This document shows, one piece after another, positions 6,993 through 12,785 of a stretch of 14,194 bases of DNA (position 1 is its first letter; each line of letters begins with the position of its first letter). The DNA comes from Prosthecobacter debontii. GTDB taxonomy: Bacteria > Verrucomicrobiota > Verrucomicrobiia > Verrucomicrobiales > Akkermansiaceae. The translations under genes were made by a program, and so were the position numbers. Under the pieces are notes generated by a model. That model was given only the letters and a program-made list of their open reading frames with translations. It made no database searches and was not told the DNA's origin. The stretch covers positions 1-14,194 of the forward strand of contig CAMCXJ010000044.1 of NCBI GenBank assembly GCA_945883455.1, written 5' to 3'.

Positions 6993-8252
6993 ATGCCGCA
7001 AATAATCATCGACCTCGCGATCATCGTCACCAAGATCGTATTCTTCACTTTCCTTGTGGTGCTGCCGCTGGTGCCGCTCTCGGTCTATTTCGAGCGCCGC
7101 TTCTCCGCGATCATCCAGGATCGGGTGGGGCCGAACCGGGTCGGCATCCCGCTGACGCTGGTTGGTTTCAAAAAAGATTTCCATTTCTTCGGCCTGATCC
7201 AGCCCATCGCGGACGGCTTGAAGCTGTTCCTGAAAGAGGATTTCACGCCCGATCATGTCCGCAAGGCCTTCTACTGGCTGGCCCCGGCGCTGACGGTCGT
7301 GCCCGCGCTGATCACGGTTTGCGTGGTTCCCTTCGGCCCGGATGTCACGCTGTTCGGCCGCACGGAGAAACTCGTCATCGCCGATATCGATGTCGGGCCG
7401 CTGTTCGTTTTCGCGATCTCCTCGCTGACGGTTTACGGCATCACGCTCGCGGGTTGGTCCTCGAACTCGAAGTTCCCTTTCATTGGCGGCGTCCGCTCCA
7501 CCGCCCAGATGATTTCCTACGAAATCTGCCTCGGCCTCTCCATCATCCCGGTGCTGCTCTATTTCGGCACCCTCAACCTCAACCAGATCGTCCAGCAGCA
7601 GGCTGACAACGGCTGGCTGCTCCTGCCGTTCTGGACAGATGGGAAACTCTCGCTGCCCGACCTTCAGACCGCCCTGTTCTGGATCCCCGCCTTCATCGCG
7701 TTCCTGATCTTCACGATCTCCATTTTCGCGGAAACGAACCGCATGCCCTTCGATCTCCCCGAGTGCGAAACGGAACTCGTCGGCGGCTACCACACCGAGT
7801 ATTCCTCGATGAAATTCGCAATGTTCTTCATGGGCGAATACGCGGCGATGGTGATCGGTTCCGCACTCATCATCACCCTGTTCCTGGGCGGCTGGTCGGC
7901 GGGCTTCGGGCTCGACGCGGCGATCGCGAATTTCTCCATCGGCGATTTCCTGATCGGCGGCTTCATCCACATGGGCATCTTCCTTACCAAGCTGCTCGCC
8001 TTCATCCTCTTCTTCATCCTCGTCCGCTGGACGGTGCCGCGCTTCCGCTACGACCAGCTCATGAAACTCGGCTGGGTCATCTTCTTCGAGGCGGCCCTCA
8101 TCAATGTCTTCCTCGCCGCTCTCATCATCGCCGCCCCGGAACTCACCGCCGCCATCATCATCATCGGTGTCATCCTCCTGATTGTAGTCACCGCCGCCGT
8201 CATCTGGGTCGCTAAAATCTCCGAACCACCCGCCAAGATCCTCCGCGCCTGA
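6993..8252 (+). CDS. nuoH: NADH-quinone oxidoreductase subunit H
   Basis: NuoH is the inner-membrane subunit that helps form the quinone-binding chamber and couples redox chemistry to proton movement. The 419-residue protein starts at an ATG with no clear Shine-Dalgarno sequence. Signature one is YFERRFSAIIQDRVGPNRVG (32-51) with the conserved Glu34-Arg35. Signature two, about 245-271, contains FAETNRMPFDLPECETELV and then GGYHTEYSS, with the charged loop residues intact. Hydrophobic segments recur throughout, and the last about 50 residues add a very hydrophobic helix (around AAIIIIGVILLIVV) beyond the length of the E. coli protein. The gene follows the four-helix-bundle insertion by 103 nt and is followed by the nucleotidyltransferase-like insertion. 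Confidence 0.96.
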   Translation: MPQIIIDLAIIVTKIVFFTFLVVLPLVPLSVYFERRFSAIIQDRVGPNRVGIPLTLVGFKKDFHFFGLIQPIADGLKLFLKEDFTPDHVRKAFYWLAPALTVVPALITVCVVPFGPDVTLFGRTEKLVIADIDVGPLFVFAISSLTVYGITLAGWSSNSKFPFIGGVRSTAQMISYEICLGLSIIPVLLYFGTLNLNQIVQQQADNGWLLLPFWTDGKLSLPDLQTALFWIPAFIAFLIFTISIFAETNRMPFDLPECETELVGGYHTEYSSMKFAMFFMGEYAAMVIGSALIITLFLGGWSAGFGLDAAIANFSIGDFLIGGFIHMGIFLTKLLAFILFFILVRWTVPRFRYDQLMKLGWVIFFEAALINVFLAALIIAAPELTAAIIIIGVILLIVVTAAVIWVAKISEPPAKILRA

Positions 8253-8256
8253 GCCA

Positions 8257-8284
8257 TTTCAGCGTTTCAGTATTTCAGCGTTTA
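8257..8284 (+). repeat. Octamer leader repeat (TTTCAGNN) between nuoH and the next gene
   Basis: Three consecutive 8-bp units, TTTCAGCG, TTTCAGTA and TTTCAGCG, then TTTA, fill almost the whole 37-nt gap between the nuoH stop and the following ATG at 8290. The constant part is TTTCAG and the last two bases vary. A decayed look-alike (CTTCAGTATCTCAGTC) occurs at 1349-1364 after eno. Confidence 0.75.
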
Positions 8285-8289
8285 CTCCC

Positions 8290-8844
8290 ATGCCTCCCGA
8301 TTCCGAAATGCCCGCCTACGACAAGGAACGCTGGATGCGTGCCTTGGAGACGATGGCCATCGCCCTCGGAAAAGATGGCCCGCCCGTGAAACTCTGCCTC
8401 ATCGGCTCGGCGGCGTGTGTCTTCGCGGGAATGGAACTACGAACCACCGAGGATCTCGATATCTGGCAACCCTCCAGCGACTTCGATCTGCTGGAACTCA
8501 AGCGCGCCGCCGAAGTAGCGGGCCTAATTTTCAACCCGACCGATTTCCTCGAACCCGGTCAGGCGTATCTCCAAATCGTGGAGCCGGGCATCGTTCAGGT
8601 AGGTTCTTTCGAGCCAGTCGCCATGTTCCGCATGGGCAGGCTTATCGTAACCCGCCCGCCCGTCGAAAACATCATCGCCTCCAAGCTGGTGCGCGCCGAC
8701 GCCAAAGACATCGAGGACATCCATTTCCTACACAAGCACTACCAGGCCGATCCTGCGCTGGTGAAAACTGTCGTTTCCGGATATCCCGCCGCCAAGCGGG
8801 AGGTCGCGGAAGAAAACCTCGTGTACCTCGAAATCCTCCAGTGA
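8290..8844 (+). CDS. Nucleotidyltransferase-fold protein (DUF6036-like)
   Basis: The 184-residue protein has the layout of small minimal nucleotidyltransferases: a Gly39-Ser40 pair in CLIGSAACVFAG, then the metal-binding pair Asp55-x-Asp57 in RTTEDLDIW. A later segment, IIASKLVRADAKDIEDIHFL (128-147), has the conserved Lys and two Asp typical of DUF6036/AbiEii-related proteins. The usual third acidic residue on the following strand is not obvious (GIVQVGSF), so activity is uncertain. The gene sits between nuoH and nuoI, and its stop overlaps the GTG of the next gene (GTGA), which implies translational coupling. Such proteins often belong to toxin-antitoxin or phage-defence modules, so a two-gene module is a reasonable inference. 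It is not a complex I subunit. The domain call is moderately strong; the substrate is unknown. Confidence 0.75.
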   Translation: MPPDSEMPAYDKERWMRALETMAIALGKDGPPVKLCLIGSAACVFAGMELRTTEDLDIWQPSSDFDLLELKRAAEVAGLIFNPTDFLEPGQAYLQIVEPGIVQVGSFEPVAMFRMGRLIVTRPPVENIIASKLVRADAKDIEDIHFLHKHYQADPALVKTVVSGYPAAKREVAEENLVYLEILQ

Positions 8845-9113
8845 AATCCACCCTTTCCAGAAACGAGGAAATCACCGCGCGGCACTTGCTCGCGCGGCCC
8901 GGCGGGCTGGGTGTCGCCCTCAAGGAAAAACGCTGGGCAGATGTCGCCGCGCTTGTTTGTTTCGTCCGCGAACACGATGCCTCCCACGACCTCGCCATGA
9001 CGGACGCCGCCCTCTACAAGACGCTGCGCCAACAAATCACCACCTTCCACCTCCGCGGCGGCGGGGCGCTCAATCTCGAAAAGCTCCGCCAGCTCGCCGC
9101 CCAAACTTCCTGA
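8841..9113 (+). CDS. Small hypothetical partner of the nucleotidyltransferase-like gene
   Basis: This 90-residue protein starts at a GTG that overlaps the preceding stop by four bases (GTGA, 8841-8844), so the two genes are almost certainly co-translated. A longer open frame reaches back to 8415, but that part is out-of-frame reading of the upstream gene. I recognise no family. The sequence looks mainly helical and is rich in Ala, Leu and Arg, with segments such as ALKEKRWADVAALVCFVREH (26-45) and LYKTLRQQITTFH (58-70). Its size and tight coupling fit the second member of a toxin-antitoxin-like pair or a chaperone for its neighbour, but this is inference only. Confidence 0.7.
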   Translation: MKSTLSRNEEITARHLLARPGGLGVALKEKRWADVAALVCFVREHDASHDLAMTDAALYKTLRQQITTFHLRGGGALNLEKLRQLAAQTS

Positions 9114-9141
9114 GACCACCAGCGCCTGCTTCATTCTATTC

Positions 9142-9169
9142 CACCGATCACCGACCACTTTCCACTTCT
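9142..9169 (+). repeat. Heptamer leader repeat (CACNNNN) before nuoI
   Basis: Four consecutive heptamers, CACCGAT, CACCGAC, CACTTTC and CACTTCT, end four bases before the nuoI ATG. The constant part is CAC and the remainder is degenerate. The spacing matches the AACNNNT arrays elsewhere in the cluster, but the sequence differs. Confidence 0.65.
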
Positions 9170-9173
9170 TCCC

Positions 9174-9740
9174 ATGCCCACCATCAAGCTCACACGCCCG
9201 AAACTCGACGCCGGCGAGAAGATCTACTTCGGCGCTCTCATCAAAGGGTTTTTCCTGACCATGAAGCACGCGGTGAAATCGTTGCGCGGGAAATCCTATG
9301 GCGCGGAAGGGCTCGCGTCATCCGGGCTGGGCGTGACCATGCAGTTTCCCGAGCAGCGTTGGGACTCCCACATGCCGGAATACTACCGCGGCGCGCCGAC
9401 CCTCGTCACCGACGAACAAGGCCGCGAACGCTGCGTTTCCTGCCAGCTCTGCGAGTTCATCTGCCCGCCCAAAGCGATCAAGATCACCCCTTCGGAAATC
9501 CCCTCCGACGACCAGTGGGCCAAGGTCGAGAAGCGTCCGCTGGAGTTCGACATCGACATGATCCGCTGCATCTACTGCGGCATGTGCGAGGAAGTCTGCC
9601 CCGAGCAGGCGATCTACCTCCGCAAGGACTACCTCATCACCGGAACCACCCGCCAAGACATGGTCCACAACAAGAAAAAGCTCTACGAAATCGGCGGCGT
9701 CCGCGTCGGCCTCGTGAACAAGTGGAATGAGCTGAAATGA
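9174..9740 (+). CDS. nuoI: NADH-quinone oxidoreductase subunit I
   Basis: NuoI is the ferredoxin-like subunit carrying the two [4Fe-4S] clusters (N6a and N6b) that relay electrons within the peripheral arm towards the quinone. The 188-residue protein has both complete motifs: Cys87, Cys90, Cys93 and Cys97 (CVSCQLCEFICP), and Cys132, Cys135, Cys138 and Cys142 (CIYCGMCEEVCP). The crossed Cys-Pro of each motif ligates the other cluster. An amphipathic N-terminal segment (GALIKGFFLTMKHAVKSL, about 20-37) is the usual membrane-contact region. The ATG at 9174 lacks a Shine-Dalgarno sequence and is preceded by a heptameric leader. The gene lies downstream of the two-gene insertion rather than directly after nuoH, which is the more usual arrangement. 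Confidence 0.97.
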   Translation: MPTIKLTRPKLDAGEKIYFGALIKGFFLTMKHAVKSLRGKSYGAEGLASSGLGVTMQFPEQRWDSHMPEYYRGAPTLVTDEQGRERCVSCQLCEFICPPKAIKITPSEIPSDDQWAKVEKRPLEFDIDMIRCIYCGMCEEVCPEQAIYLRKDYLITGTTRQDMVHNKKKLYEIGGVRVGLVNKWNELK

Positions 9741-9766
9741 GGTTAGACGTTATTGGTTAGAAGTTA
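9741..9766 (-). repeat. Heptamer array C1 (minus orientation) after nuoI
   Basis: The array begins directly after the nuoI TGA. The minus strand reads AACTTCT (9759-9765), AACCAAT (9752-9758), AACGTCT (9745-9751) and a partial AACC. The 25 bases at 9742-9766 are the reverse complement of array B positions 6901-6925 with only two mismatches. C1 is thus an inverted copy of the right flank of the four-helix-bundle gene. Confidence 0.85.
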
Positions 9767-9791
9767 AACGGAACACATGCACCTATTCACC

Positions 9792-9827
9792 AATAACAAA
9801 TAACTTTAACAAATAACTTTTAACGTA
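9792..9827 (+). repeat. Heptamer array C2 (plus orientation) before nuoJ
   Basis: Units AACAAAT, AACTTT, AACAAAT, AACTTTT and AACGTA run without gaps into the nuoJ ATG at 9828. The 19 bases at 9807-9825 are the exact reverse complement of 6433-6451 in array A. C2 is thus an inverted copy of the left flank of the four-helix-bundle gene. Only about 25 nt separate C1 from C2, so together they look like the same element without its gene, reversed. Confidence 0.85.
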
Positions 9828-10421
9828 ATGCCCTCCTACCTCTTCTGGCTCTTCGCCACCATCATGCTCATCGGCGCGGTGGCGGTCATCGCCTTCCGCA
9901 ATCCGGTTTCCAGCGCGCTCGCGATGGTGACATCCTTCGTTGGCCTCGCTGCGCTGTTCATCGGACTCTCCGCTTTCTTCGTCGGAGTGATCCAGATCCT
10001 CGTCTATTCCGGCGCGATCATGGTGCTGTTCCTGTTCATCATCATGCTGCTCGACCTCAAGGACGAGAAACGCCGCTCAGATAGCCTCGCGCCGCTCGCG
10101 GCGGGACTGGTTCTAGTGGCCGTCTTTTTCATCCAGCTCGTCGGCGTGCTTTCCCACAAGCTGCCGAACCAAACCGCGCCACCGCTGGACAAGGCAGTTC
10201 TAGCTGCCGCCGCCAAAGGCTACATGGGTGGTCAGGGTGATGAAAAAGTCCCTACGAAAATTTCCACCGCCCTCGAGTCGGGTAGCCTCCCCGACGTCCA
10301 CATCATCGGCCATACGCTTTTTACGCAATACAACCTCCCGCTCCAAATCCTCGGCGTGCTACTCCTCGTCTCCACCGTTGGCGTAGTCACCCTTTCCCGC
10401 AAATCCGCCGCCAACGACTAA
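9828..10421 (+). CDS. nuoJ: NADH-quinone oxidoreductase subunit J
   Basis: NuoJ is a small hydrophobic subunit of the membrane arm whose third helix contains a pi-bulge involved in coupling. The 197-residue protein shows the family core FRNPVSSALAMV (23-34) and the helix QILVYSGAIMVLFLFIIMLL (56-75). It has about five hydrophobic segments and a less conserved, more polar region at about 110-160 before the last helix. The ATG is preceded directly by heptamer array C2 and has no Shine-Dalgarno sequence. Length is close to that of E. coli NuoJ. It is followed 31 nt later by nuoK, the usual partner. Confidence 0.95.
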   Translation: MPSYLFWLFATIMLIGAVAVIAFRNPVSSALAMVTSFVGLAALFIGLSAFFVGVIQILVYSGAIMVLFLFIIMLLDLKDEKRRSDSLAPLAAGLVLVAVFFIQLVGVLSHKLPNQTAPPLDKAVLAAAAKGYMGGQGDEKVPTKISTALESGSLPDVHIIGHTLFTQYNLPLQILGVLLLVSTVGVVTLSRKSAAND

Positions 10422-10431
10422 CCTCTTCCTT

Positions 10432-10452
10432 AGGATTTAAAATTTAAAGTTT
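10432..10452 (+). repeat. AT-rich heptamer leader directly before nuoK
   Basis: Three heptamers, AGGATTT, AAAATTT and AAAGTTT, run directly into the nuoK ATG at 10453. The motif differs from the AACNNNT arrays, but period and placement are the same. The AGGA at 10432-10435 is too far from the ATG (17 nt) to be a normal Shine-Dalgarno site. Confidence 0.55.
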
Positions 10453-10773
10453 ATGGCTTCGCTAAACGATTACCTACTCGTCTCCGGCCTCCTGTTTTCC
10501 ATCGGATTGGCAGGTGTGGTGCTGCGCCGCAACATCATCATCGTGTTCATGTGCCTTGAGCTGATGCTCTCCGCCGCGAACCTTACGCTGGTAGCCTTCT
10601 CCCGTTTCAACGCCGCCGAAAACGGCCTTCCCGATTCCAGCGGCCAGATGCTCGTCTTCTTCGTGATCACCGTCGCGGCCGCCGAGGTGGCGGTAGGGCT
10701 CGCGATCATCGTCGCACTCTACCGCGCCCGCCAGACCATCCATACCGATGAGCTGGTCTCGCTGAAAGGTTAG
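10453..10773 (+). CDS. nuoK: NADH-quinone oxidoreductase subunit K
   Basis: NuoK is the smallest antiporter-like (MrpC-type) subunit of the complex I membrane arm. The 106-residue protein has three hydrophobic helices. Both membrane-embedded Glu residues of the proton path are present: Glu36 in MCLELMLSAANL and Glu78 in AAAEVAVGLAI. The family segment GVVLRRNIIIVFMCLELML is intact at 21-39. It is the last complex I gene in the window; nuoL, M and N do not follow, and the next gene after 138 nt is an Fe-S carrier. I see no convincing intrinsic terminator in that gap. Confidence 0.96.
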   Translation: MASLNDYLLVSGLLFSIGLAGVVLRRNIIIVFMCLELMLSAANLTLVAFSRFNAAENGLPDSSGQMLVFFVITVAAAEVAVGLAIIVALYRARQTIHTDELVSLKG

Positions 10774-10911
10774 CAAGGAATGGTTGCCGGAGCATGAAAC
10801 CCTTGCGGACCGGATCCTAAAAATATCTCCGCTGGCCTGGATATCCGTCCCGCGGGTTGCTTGATGCAAGTTTAGTGTTTCAACTCCCGGCATCCGGGAT
10901 ATTTTCCGGGC

Positions 10912-11304
10912 GTGGATATCATTGTGATTACGGAAAAGGCAAGGGCGGAGCTCGGGGCGCTGCTGGAAAGCAAGGCGGCCTCGGCGACGGCGGGCTTGCG
11001 GCTCGGGGTGAGCAAAGGCGGCTGCGCGGGCTGGCAGTATGAGATGAAAGTGGCGGAGCCGGAGGCGGGCGATGAGATCGTCGAGCTGGGCACGGCGCGG
11101 GTGATCGTCGCGGCGGACAGCCTCGACAAGCTGCGCGGCTGCGAGGTGGATTTTTCCGACGATCTAACTGATGCCGGTTTCAAGATCCACAATCCAAAGG
11201 CTCGCCGTTCGTGCGGATGCGGGACATCCTTCGAGCCGGAAGATGCGCCGGAAGGTTCCAGTGCCGAGGATGGCGAGATTTGCGGTGGGGGAGGCCCGGC
11301 CTGA
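10912..11304 (+). CDS. IscA/HesB/ErpA-type iron-sulfur carrier
   Basis: A-type carriers bind Fe-S clusters through three Cys residues and deliver them to apo-enzymes. The 130-residue protein has all three: Cys38 in SKGGCAGWQYEM, and Cys101 and Cys103 in RRSCGCGTSFEPE. The start is a GTG at 10912; the family N-terminus (ITEKARAELGALL) follows directly, so no earlier start is needed. Residues 108-130 form an acidic, Gly-rich tail with one additional Cys, longer than in E. coli IscA. The gene follows nuoK by 138 nt and overlaps the next start (TGATG), implying coupling to the membrane protein downstream. The position after five complex I genes, two of which carry Fe-S clusters, fits a role in maturing them, but that is inference. 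Confidence 0.92.
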   Translation: MDIIVITEKARAELGALLESKAASATAGLRLGVSKGGCAGWQYEMKVAEPEAGDEIVELGTARVIVAADSLDKLRGCEVDFSDDLTDAGFKIHNPKARRSCGCGTSFEPEDAPEGSSAEDGEICGGGGPA

Positions 11305-12062
11305 TGATCTCGGCTTCGAACAAGCGGAAAAAAAAGGAGGAGGAGGATGTGCCGCGCAGGCCCGCCTACTTCTGGTGGTTCCTCGCGAACACCCTGGCGC
11401 TATGTTTCGCTCTCGTGAGCTGGTTCGTCTGCCTGAACGTCTTTGGCAATCCCGAGGTGCCTAGGAATTATGAACTCCTGAAAAAACTAGGCCGCCTGCC
11501 GGAGTTGCGCCGCTACACGGTTCTCGACGTGCCGAACGGCAACGCCCTCTCGGCCAGCGAGCTTTACGGGAAATACTTTGGCCTCGACGACGCGAAACGC
11601 GCCCGCCTCAACTCCCTGCTGCTGCGCAACTACATGCGCAACTTCGGCAAAAACCTGCTGCTCACCTACGTCGAGGGCGAATACCAGGTGACCGATGTCC
11701 GCAAGCTCGACAAGAGCTCTTTCCTTCACCCCGGTTTCGCGATCCGCGCACAGGCAATGGTGCGCGCGGATGACTTCACCCAGCCGGTCGGTTTCCCCGT
11801 GGTCATCGAATACATTTTCCCCACGGAGGACATCGATGCCGCCGACCGCTTCAGCGCGGGCGATGTGCTGGAGGTAAATAAGAATCCGAACTGTGCCGCC
11901 GTTGTGCACGTCGCCAAAACAGTGGCCGACGAAGAGCCGGCCCTGCTTCTAACCGTGATCCCCATCGCCTACGGGCCTTACCGGGTGGGTAGCGCGAAAT
12001 CGTTCTCCATCGAGCCTCCCAAGGAACTCAATCCGGTAAATGGGTTGCCGGTGTGGAAATGA
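11304..12062 (+). CDS. Conserved-looking single-pass membrane protein of unknown function
   Basis: I do not recognise this family. The start is the ATG at 11304, which overlaps the TGA of the Fe-S carrier gene by one base; the open frame extends to 11211, but that part is inside the carrier gene. The 252-residue protein begins with a very basic/acidic segment (KRKKKEEEDVPRR, 8-20). One strong transmembrane helix follows, about residues 22-48 and rich in Trp, Phe and Leu, then a soluble domain of about 200 residues. The positive N-terminus implies a cytoplasmic start with the domain outside the inner membrane. That domain has mixed alpha/beta character, with hydrophobic strands such as AALLLTVIPIAYG-like stretches near 215-230 and a Pro-rich end. 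Translational coupling to the Fe-S carrier is the only functional hint. Confidence 0.8.
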   Translation: MISASNKRKKKEEEDVPRRPAYFWWFLANTLALCFALVSWFVCLNVFGNPEVPRNYELLKKLGRLPELRRYTVLDVPNGNALSASELYGKYFGLDDAKRARLNSLLLRNYMRNFGKNLLLTYVEGEYQVTDVRKLDKSSFLHPGFAIRAQAMVRADDFTQPVGFPVVIEYIFPTEDIDAADRFSAGDVLEVNKNPNCAAVVHVAKTVADEEPALLLTVIPIAYGPYRVGSAKSFSIEPPKELNPVNGLPVWK

Positions 12063-12111
12063 TAACACACGTGTCGGGTCATTTTGCATTTCACCAAAAG
12101 TGATCATGCAT

Positions 12112-12532
12112 TCAATCCAGCCAGTTCTCTACTCTCAAGCCCGGTATGGGCTTGAAGTCGGCTAGGTTGCGGGTGAGAAGAGTGGCATCGTGGGCGAGGC
12201 AGATACAGGCGATTTTACAAATCCTGCGTACCGACCTGTTGGCGGAGCGATTTCAAGGAATCAAAGTGGTCAGCGGCATCTTCATCCCAAGGAAGCACTA
12301 GCCAGGATGCGAACACCTCCACCTGCCTAATGAGGCGCTGATACGCGGCGATTTGGGTTCGAGGATCTGTCCGCCGCCGGATTTCCGCGAGCCAACCTCG
12401 CAATGACTCTTCGACGTTAATGGCAGTAACGGCAGCATCCTCGTTCGTGACGTCGAGTTTCTGAATCAAGCGCAAACCCGCAGCGGTGCGGTAGGTCAGT
12501 TCGCTGACGTGATTGGTATCCAGAACGAGCAC
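12112..12532 (-). pseudogene. vapC: VapC-type PIN-domain toxin, frameshifted
   Basis: The minus strand encodes a PIN-domain ribonuclease toxin in two frames. The first part (12215-12532, GTG start, AAGGA nine bases upstream) gives 105 residues with MLVLDTNHVSEL (Asp5), TAINVEESLRG (Glu41) and VGTQDL (Asp104), then stops at TAA. Skipping one T (plus-strand base 12217) lets reading continue as KIACICLAHDATLLTRN, then LADFKPIPGLRVENWLD, and stop at 12112-12114. This is exactly the expected VapC C-terminus, for 139 residues in all. The break truncates the protein just after the third acidic residue and removes the final Asn/Asp segment, so the toxin is probably inactive. A sequencing error is the alternative. 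The upstream gene at 12538-12732 is the likely antitoxin. Confidence 0.88.
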
Positions 12533-12537
12533 GTGCG

Positions 12538-12732
12538 TCAGTCCTTGTTAGCCTGATCGCGCCAATCGCGGCCTAGTTTCTCGGCATGGCGGGAGAGCTC
12601 GTCACCGGGGATCGCGCCCACCGTGTTTCGCCATTCCTTGACATGCGGCTTTAGACCAAGAACCTCGTGCTTCAAATTATCGAATTCGCGCTCAATACGG
12701 GTGAGGCGTTCTTCAACAGTAGTCGTTTTCAT
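12538..12732 (-). CDS. Small coiled-coil protein, probable VapC antitoxin
   Basis: This 64-residue protein starts at the ATG at 12732. The open frame continues upstream into the neighbouring oxidoreductase gene, but that part is spurious. Residues 5-30 (VEERLTRIEREFDNLKHEV...) form a heptad-patterned coiled coil. The C-terminal half contains Trp and charged residues (WRNTVGAIPGDELSRHAEKL, then GRDWRDQ), typical of the short non-AbrB partners seen next to some VapC toxins. It lies five nt upstream of the vapC start on the same strand, the standard antitoxin-first order. No DNA-binding domain is evident. The antitoxin call rests on context and general resemblance. Confidence 0.75.
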   Translation of the reverse strand: MKTTTVEERLTRIEREFDNLKHEVLGLKPHVKEWRNTVGAIPGDELSRHAEKLGRDWRDQANKD

Positions 12733-12785
12733 GAGAGAAAAGTAGCGTTTGTCAGAGATGTTGCAAAGGATGGAAATGAGTGCGC

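Noticed and set aside
10886..10910. CCCGG-CAT-CCGGG hairpin before the Fe-S carrier GTG, considered as a terminator or operator
   Set aside because: The stem is only 5 bp and is followed by a short mixed A/T run. A third CCGGG nearby makes the pairing ambiguous in GC-rich DNA.
12085..12110. Imperfect inverted repeat after the membrane-protein gene, considered as a terminator
   Set aside because: The arms pair only with unequal bulges, and no T-tract follows on either strand. Too weak to call.
12739..12766. Possible promoter for the antitoxin gene on the minus strand (TTGCAA, 16 nt, TACTTT)
   Set aside because: The -10 match is only three of six bases, and the transcript would start almost at the ATG. 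Not supportable without transcript data.
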